Shown here: piece by piece, positions 1 through 11,619 of the stretch
How the letters are laid out: each line of letters opens with the position of its first letter
Numbering within the stretch: position 1 is the first letter of the stretch
DNA from: Utricularia gibba
Lineage: Eukaryota > Streptophyta > Magnoliopsida > Lamiales > Lentibulariaceae
DNA length: 64,000 nucleotides
NCBI GenBank assembly: GCA_002189035.1
Contig: NEEC01000008.1
Coordinates: 496,001 to 560,000, forward strand
Reading direction: 5' to 3'
Made by a program: the position numbers and the translations under genes
The notes under the pieces: model-generated
Databases searched by the model: none
Seen by the model: only the letters and a program-made list of their open reading frames with translations
What the model was told of the DNA's origin: nothing

Positions 1-69
1 AGGAGTAAAAGATGTAAACATGCACTAATCATTTCCATATTTTGAAGCATTCAAAACTATGTATTATTA
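1..69 (-). mobile_element. 3' LTR remnant of a Gypsy element, cut by the left edge
   Basis: The first 69 bases match the far end of the LTR at 5866-6999: both start with a similar AGGAGT(A/C)AAAGATG segment and end with a shared stretch containing TCAAAACTATGT and TTAT(C/T)A. This copy lacks about 55 bases present in the other. On the minus strand it is the start of the downstream LTR, so most of this LTR lies outside the window. Seen directly; the LTR assignment follows from position relative to the internal region. Confidence 0.6.
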
Positions 70-2540
70 CATTATGTTACAACTACACTAGACTTATACT
101 CAAGTTCTAACTACGTTCAACAACTCAATTGGGCATTCAAGCATACATGAAAATTTCATCAATAAGAGTGCTTTCAAAGATTGAATAAAGGACCTTAACG
201 CACCTTGGCCTTCGAAAGGTTGCTGATTGTCATTTCTTCTTTTTTTTTTTTTTTTTTTTTTGTCTACATAGATTGAGATTGAGGAGTTGTCAGTTCTACC
301 CAAACAATTGTTATTTCTCTCCTTGTATGTAGAGTATGGGCCAAGCACTCCTCTCTTTATTTCTCCTAGGATTTCTGCTACTCCTCTGAGTTGTCCCAGT
401 ACCCCTCCTTCTTCTCGTTACTCTGTCATAGACACACTTGATGTATCAAGATGTATGGCTTCATCGGTTTTCTCTTGATGATGCTTTTCTTGGACTTTTT
501 TTTCTATGTCTATGACATCCTTTCATTACAACCAATTTCTAAGAAGAGAGAAGACATGCTAGTTCATAAAAAAAATTTAGAAAGCACAATTCCAATTACA
601 TTGCACATGCCGCTAACTCATGCAAATGGTAAGGTGAAAACTCATGCTCATTGATAGGTAAAAAGCTATAGCATAATTCCTGCATCATGTACATCATGGA
701 AAACATCACACATACACAAGGAAATTCCACAAACAACTAACAAAATTCTTCTAATCCTAATACCAAGTTACTAAATTATTCCTAACCTTGATTAATACCA
801 AGAAAATAAAATAATAATAATAATAATAAAACACACAAAATGTAGTAATTGTTACTTGATTAAGGAGGAGTCCTTCACTCCCTACTTACTTCTCGCAACA
901 AGTCCCCAAGCTTATAATAAACCATATCTATCCTTTCCTTACAGCAGCAATTTTTCTCATTTTTCGGTTTGTCTGGCCCCTAAGAGGTGCTTTCTTTTTC
1001 TTTGTGTTGATTTGCCTCATTGAAAAGGCCTTCAAGAGACCTAAAAAAAAAACCTCCTCCTCTAACTTGAATAAAGCTAGCAATTTTAGGAAAATATGCA
1101 TTTAAAGGAGATAATTTCATTTCTACATGAAAGAACTCTAACTCAGAAATTTTATCAAAGCACAACCTTTGAGGAAAAAAAGTGACAATATTACTGAACC
1201 CAAGATGGTTTATGGTATTCCTCCAATAATCCTTGTTCACCTTTTCTACTAAAATCGCTCCTAGATTCAAGATTTCTTGTACAACAAGCACCATATGATA
1301 AATAAATCACATTTATAAAGAGAATTAAATCGTAAGGTTCTACCAAAAAGCACAGCAGAAATAAGTAGGTGAACATATCGCATAGGAGGGTCTATGAATA
1401 AATCAGCTTTCGTCCCCTTAAATTTAAATTATGACATGTTGATCAGTTAAAATTCTATACAACTCCTCAGCATCAAATAATCAAGATAGTCAAATAGGGA
1501 AGTAGCAAATTCATGCAATTCAACATGGTGTTTTGAATAGAATCCTAAAGCTACATTCCACATTTAGTAATCGAAAGTGAAAAATTCTTTCCTAGCAGTT
1601 TAAACGTGATGGCTGATAGTGCAAGCATAGTCTCCAATTTCTCATGACAAAAAGTAAAGGCAAATTCATGCATCAACTTAACATAAGAAGGATGATTCAT
1701 ATCACACAAAGTAAAAAGTGAAAAATTCTCTAGAATTGAATGAACATCCATACCTATATCTAATTCCACTAATATTTCGAAATCTATAATTCAATAAGAC
1801 ATCACCTTTGCCCCTTTTACCTCATTGTACCTCGCTAAAAATTCTTTATCATCAAAGTGGAGGTATTTGAGGTTGAGCATCTGTGCATGTTGCTAGTCAT
1901 TTTCTATTGCGATTTCCCTTTCCTTTCTTCTTCGTGTCTACCTGATCTCAAAAATAATGTGACAATGTTAGGCAAATTTTTTCTCTTTTCATTTGTACAT
2001 GTTTCTCCTTGCTAGCACTTTTCTTTGATTCTTCTACTTCTGGTTCACGTTCTTTTTGCTTCATAGTTCTACTCCTTATCCTCTTTGCAACTAGATTTTT
2101 GTCACTCCCTTCCTACTCTACTACTATAGCAATATCTATGGCTGGCTCCTCCTCATCTGTCAGAACTTGTTCTGTCTCACCAACCTCTACTTCCATTCCC
2201 TCAGTTGCTCCTTTGTCATTTCCTGAGACTTTGTGTTATAGTCTCCATCATAAATCTCCACAGTTCTATTTGGAAAAACTTCTTTCATCATAAATGGACC
2301 AATTCAACAAGATTTGAGTTTATGTGGATACAACTTCAGTCTTGATTGAAATAGCAGCACTTTCTACACAATTTCAAAGGATCGCCTCGAGAAGTGCTTG
2401 TCGTGATAGTCCTTAGTCCTAGCTTTGAACAACATTGAGCTTTCGTAGGCATTATTCCTCAACACTTGCAATTCTAATAGTTGTAACATTCTTGGACATG
2501 CACTAAGACTTTCATCAAGGTTTAACCTCTTCACTGCCTA

Positions 2541-2922
2541 TCAGATCTTGTGCTCTAGTGCTACTGGTAACCTACAAGGTTTTCCGTATATTAACCTGGA
2601 AGGTGAGGTTTCAATTGATGTGCTCATAAGGCATATCTCAGTCTCATAGACTAGTCTTTTCAGTTCAGTCGACAACTTTCTCAAAGAGCTGTTTAATCTC
2701 TCTATTAGATACTTCCGTTTGGTCATTTGTTTGTGGATGGTATGCTATTGATGGCTTGTACCAAATTTTGAACTGCCTCAAGACACTCGCCAAGACCTGA
2801 TTATAAAAATGTGTAACTCTATCACTGATCAGTACCTTAGGAGTTCTGTAGCACACAAAAATATTGTTATGCAAGAAATTGATGAACGTATGCATCGTTT
2901 GTCCTTGTAGGGATAGCTTCAA
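2541..2922 (-). pseudogene. Gypsy integrase core and C-terminal remnant
   Basis: Two overlapping reading frames on the minus strand carry the end of the integrase catalytic core. The first (2922-2665) has the VLISDRVTHF block around the second catalytic Asp and the YHPQTNDQTEVSNREIKQ block around the catalytic Glu. The second (2726-2541) continues with SPSRLIYGKPCRLPVALEHK, the usual block before the integrase C-terminal domain. A frame change near 2680 separates them. It belongs to the element at 70-5865 and cannot encode a working integrase. Confidence 0.85.
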
Positions 2923-5844
2923 TTCACTTTTGATATGTAATCAACAGCTACAAAATGTAGTTGAAACCTGTAGAAGTGCGGAATGGTCTAATAAAATCAA
3001 TTCATCAAACATTAAATAATTCACATACTAGGATTCCTGTCTGAAGCATTTCATCTCTGTTGAATAAATTTCTCACTTATTGACATGGTTCACAACCTTT
3101 GAAATAAGTATAACAATCTTTAAAGATGTGACGCCAGTAAAATCCATAGTTCACAATTTTTCTGGCTATACGGTTTGGTCCACGATGACAACCGAAAGAT
3201 CCTATGTGAAAAAAATTAATAATCTTAGGAATTTCAAACTCATGAACACAACTTTGAACGATGTCATTATTGCATCTCTTCTACAACAAGAATCATCCCA
3301 AATATAATATTTGACATTACTCTTTAGTTTGTTTTTCGCATGGTAATCAATTCCTAGTGACATCACTCCTGCTAAGACAAAGATGACTAAGTCACCAAAC
3401 CACAATTCATGAATATAAGTCCTTGTTCATCCAAAAACATTTCAGAAATAGAATTTTCATTCTTTTTCCCTTCTATCCTACTAAGATGGTCAGTCACCAT
3501 ATTTTCTTTCCAGTTATGCCCTTAATTTCAACGTTGAACTCTTGTACAAGAAGAACCCATCTAATAAGTCTTGGTTTTGTGTCCTTCTCCATCAAGTGTT
3601 TCACAGCTAAATGGTCCGTATATAGTTTTGAAAGCAAATATCACATATAAAAATTTTCTTCAATCACATTGTAATTTCTTTGAACCTTATCTAAAGTTTC
3701 GGAAGCATAAGAAATGACTCATACTACTCTCCGTACATGACTCATACTACTCTCCGTACACTATAAAATCACCCATAAAAATTTTAATAAAATCCTCACC
3801 AAAGATAATTCAATTGTGTCCATATTTACCTTGATTATTGCATTTGAAGTACTCAAAAATGGTCTTCCAAGGATGATGTTTGTATCTTTTGAACTTCCAA
3901 CAGGCATACTTACCACATAGAATTCTACTTGAAACACCAATTATTCAATCTTCACCAAAACATCTTCAACTGATCCTTTGGAGAAAGGAATCAATCCGCA
4001 AGCTCAATCTGCACTCCTGAAACTTATAAAGGCCCTAACCTCAGAGTCTCATACATAGAAAATGGCATCAAGTTTATGGAGGCTCCTAGGTCAACCATTG
4101 CTCTCTTTATGTTCAAATCACCAATTTTGCAAAGAATAAAAAAATTTCTAGTGTCCTTGCGTTTTTCCGATAGCTTCCAAGTAAGAAGAGCTACTTCAGG
4201 TATTTCACGCTTTTGGGCACCAAGTCAATATATTCCAGAAGTGTCAAATTTAATTGATTATTACCTAAAACTCTCAAAAAATTTTCCTTCTCATTTTGTT
4301 CTTCTCTCACCTTCAACCTTCCTGAAAATGGTGATGAGGTTGCTTTCACAATGAGAGGCTCTGTAGCAACTCCACCTCATGTTCTTCAATATCTCCTTCC
4401 ACCACTCCTTCATACTCTTCTCCAACTCATGAATTACTCTCGGGTTGGACTAATTCTATTCCAGACTTTTATTTTCAATTTCTTAGTGTCATTGCACTGA
4501 TATTCTATACTCCCCTAGATTTGGATTCTGTTTGGCTTGCAAAGGTAGACTTCCTTTTTGCTTTAGTTCACCAACCTCTTTCACCAGCTGAGTTGTCTGA
4601 ATTTCCAATTTTTGATAGCTTGTTAGTTCTCAGCATGATTTTTGATAGATTGGGTCATGAAAGTCTTTCAAATATCTTCCAAAGAATTTCCGAAATTTCC
4701 TCCAGAATTATTCTTGTTTGGAGGCTGAAATTGTTTTTGCACTTGCTGGTTTGGATTTCGAAATGATGGAGCCTGATATAAACGTTACTACTACTCTTGA
4801 AAATTCTACTGGAACCTTTCCTGTCCAGAAGATGAACTCTCGCCCTTATAAAAATTATCATTGTTGCTTTATTTGAAATTTAGATGATCTCTCCATCTAG
4901 GATTGTAGGTGTTCAAATAGGGATTATATTTTTTTTCTTTGTGGCACTAGATTTAACATTGCTTTCGCATTTTCTTTCTCCAGATTGCCGAGACATTTAT
5001 CAGCAATGTGTCTCATTTTGTGATAGTTCCTGTAGGGCATATTCTTATATTGGAATAAAAATAATTACTTCATCCTCTCATACATAGCAACAACATTTTT
5101 CGTCAGCTCACTTTTTGATGTCTTTGGCTTCCTGATAATATGCTTGGAGTGCTCAACCAACTCAAGTAATGCAAGAGCCTTGGTAGGTGTCTGTTTTTTT
5201 AAAAACCCCCTTGCAACAAAATCAATCACAGTCATATCTGTACATACAAGTCCATCATAGAAATATTTGAGTAAGGCATTGATCTGAAATCCATGATGTG
5301 GATAGGATCCTAGTAGGTGATTTAATCTCCCTCAATATTCATGTAGAGATTCTCCACTTGATTACTCAATATCATTAATTTCTCTTCTTATCCCTTCAGC
5401 ATTGGAAGTATGAAAATATTTGCTTAAAAATACATTCTTCATCCCTTAAGAGTCCATAATGCTCCCAGACTTCAGTGAATTGAACCACATTTTGGTACTC
5501 CCCTCCGCAATAAATTGGAATATTCTCAACTAGATGGCATTCTAAGTCATCCCAACAATGTTAAAGGAGATGCAAACCTTTATGACATTGTTCAAATGTT
5601 CGTGTAACTTTTCTCTAATCTTTCTATAATATTAGTGGAAAATTGATCATTTTTTGCTTCAATTCGTTGGTTGTATCATCTGAAACCTGATGCAGAATTT
5701 ACTTATGTAGCAGCAAGGAGTCTTTTCAACTTTACTGTTTTTCTTACTCTTTTGCGATTCCTCCTAGCAGCCCTTTTGATTTCTAGGTCGAAATCAGAAG
5801 CTACTGGACAAGAGGAACGCAAACACACAATAATTAAACATCGT

Positions 5845-5862
5845 TCCTTGGAAACAATGCCA
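5845..5862 (-). other. Degenerate primer-binding site (tRNA-Asp type)
   Basis: The minus strand reads TGGCATTGTTTCCAAGGA. The tRNA-Asp-complementary site used by many plant Gypsy elements is TGGCGCCGTTGCCGGGGA; the differences are mostly C-to-T and G-to-A changes, the pattern of methylcytosine decay. It sits four bases from the LTR edge at 5866, as expected. The tRNA assignment is from family knowledge. Confidence 0.7.
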
Positions 5863-5865
5863 ATT

Positions 5866-6999
5866 TGATAAACGAAAAATTTTGTAAGTTGTTATAAATC
5901 TAATGTACACTCACGCATAACACAATTATAAGTATAGTGATTAGGGTCGAACACAAAAAGCCATGTGCTTATCATGTGAAGGTAGATACATGTTGTTTTA
6001 GTCACAATTGAAAATTAAGTCTAAGCTAAAACTAAGGCAGGTTTATGATAAAATACAGTACAAAAATAAATATATATATTAGGCTACTAACTAGAACAAG
6101 GTAATGCAATGCCTTGAACCTTCCAAAAGTGGCATAATCATTGCTACATTTAACTCATCCAACTCAATAGTCATGCACGTAGCAAATGAAGGATTCAAGT
6201 CTACCTAAACCTTTTTTTTCATTAATCTTTGGTCTACCTCTAATTAGGCTTGTTTATGATGAATATCACTAGTTGTCTCTTCTGTATCTATTTTGATTTG
6301 ATAAGAAATTAGTGTGATTACCGAGCTAATATAGTCTAATAAATAAGAATCATACATACTCCTTTTTAGCTAAAGTCATCACCTGAGTTTAGCCACTTAT
6401 ACTAAAGAAAAATAAAACACTTTCATAACATAACATGGGCATCATCTTCATTTTACATCTTGAAAATCGGGAAAGACACATAAATAGTTTTGGGAAAGGT
6501 AAATAATTTGCATAGGATGTTAAAACTACTCTCATCCAGAAGTAATTTTCCTCATAAACAAAGAAAATCTTCAAAAATCTATTGGTTCTTGGTTCATCTT
6601 CTTCATTTCTTCACGATTCTTCTACAATTTTCTTCCTATCCCCCCCTTCCTCTAGAAGTGTGTTGCATGTTGTTCAAAATATAGATCCCTCTCTCACCCT
6701 TCATTATGTCTAAAATATCTCTTTTTGATTTTATTGGGATTTGGTTCTTCTTTTTTTTCTCTTTTGTCCTCTTTTCATGTTACCTCCACTATACACTTTC
6801 GGCTCATTGGGATGGATATTGCTGGCATATGCTACATTGCTCAAAAAAATGATTAGAACTAAGATTCCTAATTAGGAGTCAAAGATGCAAATAATGCTGT
6901 TAATTACAAAAAAAGTAGAAATGCATAATAAAATATAAGTTTTGTAGTTGAATACTAAGTATTTCCATATCATGAAGCACTCAAAACTATGTGTTATCA
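5866..6999 (-). mobile_element. 5' LTR of the decayed Gypsy element, about 1134 bp
   Basis: The segment begins TGATAAACG next to the primer-binding site and ends in TTATCA, giving the TG...CA ends typical of LTRs. Its far end matches bases 1-69 of the window, so the two are the paired LTRs of one element on the minus strand. It is AT-rich and has no gene of its own; small open frames inside it are chance. The outer flank starts GCTCG at 7000. Confidence 0.7.
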
Positions 7000-7228
7000 G
7001 CTCGGCACCATGACAATGAATCAAGTCGAGCAAATGAATGTGGTAGTTCTTGGAGCTCGTCATCTTCCCACTATTGTGCTTGTGCAAATATACTTGTTTC
7101 AATTGTTCATATTTGTTTTTCTATATGCATCATTTTAATATCACTATAAATTCATTGGCCTTTTTTGTAAGATATAAGAAATTACATTTTCGAAGTATTT
7201 AAAGAAGCATTGAAAGTTCAATCAAATA

Positions 7229-7435
7229 ATGAAACATTGGTCAAACAAGCACATAAATTGTTTGATAATTAGAATAGGTCTATCCATGTATAAACCTGTA
7301 GGCATTAGACTAACTCAACGGATGACAATACGTGTGTCACACAGTTTAAAAAACGTCACTTGTAGTTGCAAGGCATGGCAAAATTATGGAGTATCATGTT
7401 CACTACTCATCAAAGAAAATATTTCTCTTTATTGA
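7229..7435 (+). pseudogene. MULE transposase C-terminal fragment (SWIM zinc finger)
   Basis: A 68-residue open frame contains VTCSCKAWQNYGVSCSLL. This follows the SWIM pattern of Mutator-like transposases (C-x-C, then C-x-H), but the final histidine is replaced by leucine, so the finger is broken. No transposase catalytic domain is found upstream. It is a small orphan fragment of a plus-strand MULE. Confidence 0.55.
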
Positions 7436-8040
7436 TATTATACATAATATTTATGAATATATTTCAATGATATTGGCTTGCAAGGTTTTGAATGTTGTAA
7501 TGTGCATTAATCCATTGCTTTTGGTTCAACAACTCATCACCGTATTTTATTCACAATTTCAGCCACTCTGAGCCAAGAGACATTGGGCATTGAGGTCATT
7601 CACTTCTTAAGCATGATCCAACACATAAGAAAGTTGTTAGTAGAAGGTGGTACCATAGTAAATGATTCCAAATATTGATGGATAGGTGTTTTGGACGAGG
7701 CACTTGAGGAAAAACAACAAGATATACCAATTAACCTGATGCTAAATAACCTCCACCTATACATAGGGGTTTTTTGTAAGAGGAGTGTGGATGAGGAACT
7801 TGAGCCCAAGCATGTCCATGAAGAATATCATGACAACGCAATTTGAATCACCCCCGCTTATGCCACTTGTAAGGACCTACCATTTCCTTTTATGACATTG
7901 TTCACTTTGAGCATTCAATCCTCACAATTTTCCGTTCCCTCCTTTCAAAAAAATGCCTCCTATAAGACTTGCATAGTCATTCTACTTGATTTCTTCCTCT
8001 CCGTCATCCGCTAAAAACCCATTAAATTTCACGGTTTAAC

Positions 8041-8720
8041 ATTTTTAATGCATCAAATGAAATTTATAAGTCTAGCCATTCTTTTATACAAATTATAGAA
8101 ATTAATATAGTGTAATAAGTAAAGATCGAATCTATAGGAAATGATTATAATTTCTCGAAATCCTTTATATTTACTAAAACATGGGATTTTGAGAATTTAA
8201 TTCCTACATACATAAGATATAAAATAACACTAAATAAAGTTAACGAGTTATAGAGTTGAAAGAGTATATAAAATGTATGGAATGCTTAGAAAACATAAAA
8301 GGGAAGTAACTTGATTAGAGTTTACATTAGGATTTGGCTCTTATGTTATTAAGAGATAACAAGAGGATGTTTCTGAATTCATAACGAGATACAGAAAGAG
8401 TAAAAAAATACATAAAAGCATAAAACGAGAGCAAAGTCTAGTTCAATTATAATAAATTGATGATTTGCTTGAACTTAGAATGAAGTTGAAAGATCTAGTC
8501 CGAGTGAATGTAGATTTGAGAAATGAGAAGAGGTCATTGAAAAACCCTTGTCCCCTTCTCAAAGGAAAAGTCACATGCATTTTTTTTCTTTTCTTTTTTT
8601 TAGGTCATTTATTACTTTTTAATTAAAAAGCCATTTTTTCACGTGATTTTCTGCCCTTTTAACTTTTTATTACGAAAAAATGCATTTTGAATATCAACTT
8701 TTACCTTGTTAAGATTTAAA
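8041..8720 (-). repeat. LTR-like relic shared with 52790-53400
   Basis: This segment and 52790-53400 share a long series of short matching blocks in the same order and orientation, for example around GAATCTATAGGAAATGATT versus TTCACAAAGAATGATT, and TATAAAATGTATGGAATG versus TATAAAATGTAAAGTAG. A block reading like the R-U5 end of Gypsy LTRs on the minus strand (GATCGAATCTATAGG) suggests LTR origin. Boundaries cannot be set by eye. Confidence 0.45.
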
Positions 8721-9110
8721 CACAAACCATGGGAAAACATAACAATTTCGAATCAATTGATAACAATTAAACTTATTTTCATAATAAACATATTTTATAG
8801 ATTAAATACATAAAAGTAAATAATTAAGCATGGAAACCAATTTTGAACCACACAAAATATTTATAAAAATACATATAAAAATACAATAAAAAGGTATTAT
8901 CATATTTACAAATTTGGCTATCTTGTCATTCTCTCTCAAATAATCACTTTTTCAAATAGTTCATATTCAATAGTCCATTTCCTTGTGACTCCATTTCCAA
9001 ATGTCTTCTTTCTCTAACATTGTATTGTCAAATAGACATGTTTGGTTGTACACACGTGACACACGTGAATGTATTTGGATGTGTTTGATAGGAAATAATT
9101 ATAGGGATTT

Positions 9111-9115
9111 GTTAC
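9111..9115. repeat. Target-site duplication, left copy (GTTAC)
   Basis: GTTAC lies immediately before the LTR that starts TGATAAGTG at 9116; the same five bases follow the LTR end at 10306-10310. Confidence 0.85.
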
Positions 9116-10305
9116 TGATAAGTGATTTTGTGTCACTTCTATTTGTGTTTTTTAGACTCACTTAGATGAGTTTTGCATTCTTTTCATCCCAATTTCTTTA
9201 TGTTTTTAGAAGAATTTTATATCTTTCATACCACTTTGATCTTTTTGGAAGGAAAATGTGTTTTACGATTTTTCAAGACGAATTTAGAATAATTTGGAGG
9301 ATTTTCGAGCTACTTTGATGGAGGCTAAGATTCGGTCTATCTTGATGAAGACTCAGTCAAAGATTCTCGGATAAGATAAGATTCGCATCTTATCTTGGAG
9401 AAATTGGATCTCATCCTAGAAGATTTGTATCAAATCTTCAAAGATTCGGATAGAAGATTTGATGCGAGCCCATCAAGAAAGCCCGTCAAATCCCCACCAT
9501 TATATAAAGATCCAAACGCGAAGACCTAAGAGAGTCAAGTGATAGACGACCAGAGAGTCAAATTAGGATTTAGAGTGGAGTCTAGCATGTTTTGGATGTC
9601 TTCCCTTTCGTTTTTCATCAACTTTTGTTGTTTAGAGTCAAGCATGCGCGTGTGAGCGCTTGCGGCTGAGGATCTGCTGTGAAGCTTTGCTTGCGCAAGT
9701 CTTGCGCGCGTGAGTGTCTTACTATGTTTTTCAGCATTTAATTTGAGGCATGATTCTGTTTGTCGCAATGTTTTCTTCACCAACGTGATCTTTAGTACCA
9801 TATAACCCTAAGAGAGTGTGGGAGAATCAAAGATTGGCCTCAAGCACCTAAGGAGAAGGCCTCAATCGGACATCGTTGGTAAGGCACATTCTGTCTAATC
9901 TGTCTGCGAGGTGTGAGGTGTAGGGGTTAGATTTGGGTGTGGGGAAAACATGGGTTATCACAAGAGGTGAAATGGCTTTGGTGGCGTGGTTGATTCCATA
10001 ATCCCACAAAACAAGGGACGGTGCTATAACGGTCACCGAGTAGCACTACTTTAGCATAACACCCCCAAAGCTTGTGTAAGCAGGTCAGTTCTCAAGATTT
10101 GCACACACGCAAGGGCGAGTTTCAAGTAAGGTGAATCTTAGATCCAAGATCACTTTTCTTATTGTCTTCAAAAACCAAATCTTTCTTTTGTTTCCAATCT
10201 TTTTAACTCTTTGTTTTGAAAAGAATATTCCAATACCAATTCCTTGTGGATACGATCTTATTTTATTACTTCGACGGTTTCTGTGCACTTGCAGAATTAC
10301 CATCA
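9116..10305 (+). mobile_element. Solo LTR, Ty3/Gypsy-like, 1190 bp
   Basis: The segment starts TGATAAGTG and ends TTACCATCA, so it has TG...CA ends, and is flanked by perfect 5-bp repeats GTTAC (9111-9115 and 10306-10310). No second LTR, primer-binding site or internal domain adjoins it, so it is a solo LTR left by LTR-LTR recombination. Inside are a TATA box (TATATAAA, 9501-9508) and a 3' end block (CCTTGTGGATACGATC ... GTGCACTTGCAG) of the kind seen at the U5 end of plant Gypsy LTRs, which orients it on the plus strand. A truncated relative lies at 47947-48265. Confidence 0.88.
9501..9508 (+). promoter_or_regulatory. TATA box of the solo LTR
   Basis: TATATAAA sits about 386 bases into the LTR and is the only good TATA element in its first half. 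It is the expected U3/R promoter position for a Gypsy LTR. Whether it still drives transcription towards the gene island is unknown. Confidence 0.5.
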
Positions 10306-10310
10306 GTTAC
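10306..10310. repeat. Target-site duplication, right copy (GTTAC)
   Basis: Perfect copy of 9111-9115 directly after the LTR end CATCA. Confidence 0.85.
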
Positions 10311-10658
10311 AATGATAAATTAAATGTTTTATTTATTTGAAAGGTAGATTTTATTAGGAATTTGAATTATCGTCACCACATAATTTGCCCCTTCTTGTCC
10401 TCTGTAAACCCAAATGGTTGGGCCTTGAGTCACCATCAATGTGGGCTGGAGCCCAATTAAGAAAATTCAGCGGACTCCAACACGGCGGATATCTTCTGTG
10501 AGGACGTACGTCGACCACTTGGAGCGCATCTGTTTCTTCCTGGAAACTGCGACCTGCGTTGCTGTCGTGTGTGATAGGAGGGCAGTTTGAATGTTCTTGC
10601 AGAGAGAGCGGGGTACTATTATTGCAGATTCAAAGAGTTTGAATCAATCGATTCATCT
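10311..10658. other. Intergenic and 3' region of the DnaJ-type gene
   Basis: No gene seen. It holds the likely 3' untranslated region of the minus-strand gene that ends at 10659, and GGGCC-like motifs near 10413-10455. Confidence 0.5.
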
Positions 10659-11105
10659 CTAGAAACACAAGAGAAAAAAAGAGGAAACATGGCATGTTTT
10701 TGGTGTAACACAACGAATATAATAACGCTCAATCCAGTTTTCATCTGACCCAATTCCTAGATTCATCCAACAACATATACAGATGCGAGACGAGGGTGAT
10801 GCTACATCAAGAGGGTGACTTGGAGGACGGACCGATAACTGAGCAGGAATCGGGCGCCCGGTGCCACTTCCGCCGCAGCTGCTGCACGCCATCCTTCCGG
10901 AGCCCGCACAAGTCCGGCAGCCAAAGTCGCCATCCGACCACCGAGAACAAATACAGGAGACGCGGCCGGTGCCGTTGCAGCTAGGGCAACGGGGAACCCT
11001 CCCGGAGCCCATCATCGGAATCTGATCCATCGCTTGCTTCACGATCACCGCCCCCGCCAGGACGCTCAAACCGGTGGCTACTTGGGTTAATACGATGGGA
11101 CTCAT
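10659..11105 (-). CDS. Small DnaJ-type cysteine-rich zinc-finger protein with N-terminal membrane segment
   Basis: A single-exon minus-strand frame of 148 codons from ATG at 11105. Residues 1-30 form a hydrophobic stretch (MSPIVLTQVATGLSVLAGAV), a likely membrane anchor or organelle signal. Residues 40-82 carry three C-x2-C-x-G-x-G repeats (CPSCNGTG, CRTCAGSG, CSSCGGSG) plus a CIC pair, the zinc-binding part of DnaJ without a J domain. This matches the plant DnaJ/Hsp40 cysteine-rich domain superfamily, a group of small proteins including organelle protein-assembly factors; the exact partner is unknown. The usual start was preferred over longer upstream frames because the family begins near this Met. 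Odd: the frame runs about 45 residues past the point (near SVRPPSHP) where I expect relatives to end, and this tail looks non-coding, so the true end may be earlier or a base may be missing. Confidence 0.8.
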   Translation of the reverse strand: MSPIVLTQVATGLSVLAGAVIVKQAMDQIPMMGSGRVPRCPSCNGTGRVSCICSRWSDGDFGCRTCAGSGRMACSSCGGSGTGRPIPAQLSVRPPSHPLDVASPSSRICICCWMNLGIGSDENWIERYYIRCVTPKTCHVSSFFLLCF

Positions 11106-11619
11106 GGTCGGTCGGAGGAGAGAATTGGGAGCAGAAAACGGAGATTTTCTTCTCTTCTTTTTCCTTGAGATGATTCGACGATTGTGCTGATTTTTTTCTC
11201 CTTTTCTTGAATATAAGGGAGTGGTGGTAGAGGAGTACACGTTAACCGCCAGGGCTGTCACGTGGTGGTGGGCTGTCTGCGTATGGATTCCAGAATTTGA
11301 CCACGTCGGCGACGGGATCTCTTTCGTCCATCTTCCACCGTCCAATTGGTAACACATGTTTTTTTCTATTTATTTAATAAAAAATGTCGAGATATTCTCC
11401 TAAGGAGCAGGCCATGGGCTGATGTTCACTTTGGGCCTGGACTCTTCGTACGGCGTTCCTTTGACGATTTTTCGAGAGGGTAAAAGGAATCCGTTGGCGC
11501 GGAGGTGTAGGGGCGTTTAGTACTATCGCGATTCGTCTTCGCTTCCGCAAGCCCTAGCTCCAAATTGGACGGTCTCTCGTTCGTCGGATTTCGTTTCCTT
11601 GGATTTGGCAGCCCTCGCC
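11106..11619. promoter_or_regulatory. Bidirectional promoter between two divergent genes
   Basis: About 510 bases separate the start codons of the minus-strand DnaJ-type gene (11105) and the plus-strand RanBP2-finger gene (11620). The region contains TGGGCC/T-like motifs near 11410-11440, which resemble site II elements of plant housekeeping promoters. A shared promoter is an inference from spacing. Confidence 0.5.

Larger units (their letters stand above)
70..5865 (-). mobile_element. Decayed Ty3/Gypsy internal region (Athila/Tat-like), minus strand
   Basis: Reading the minus strand from the primer-binding site at 5845-5862 downwards gives broken gag-like sequence (about 5800-4500), a protease stretch ending in the ILGRPFLST motif (about 3960-3790), the RT catalytic box region reading FMGDFIVYG (about 3790-3750), RNase H (TDHLAVKHLMEKDTKPRLIRW, split by stops, about 3720-3500), integrase core (VLISDRVTHFYNQ, then AYHPQTNDQTEVSNREIKQ, 2922-2665), integrase C-terminus (SRLIYGKPCRLPVALEHK at 2726-2541, continuing to about 2230). 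Order PR-RT-RH-IN is Gypsy. Frames change repeatedly and stop codons are common, so it is dead. The catalytic box has G where D is expected in the family. Below about 2200 I recognise no domain. Confidence 0.85.
7000..9110. other. AT-rich intergenic DNA with transposon fragments
   Basis: No intact gene. It holds a MULE SWIM-finger fragment (7229-7435) and a segment at about 8041-8720 that is recognisably related to 52790-53400 (shared order of motifs such as a GAATGATTGTAATTTCT-like block and a TATAAAATGTA block), most likely LTR sequence of one old family. The rest is low-complexity AT-rich sequence. Confidence 0.6.

Noticed and set aside
9535-10340. Several open frames inside the solo LTR
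   Set aside because: They lie wholly inside an LTR with defined ends and carry no domain.
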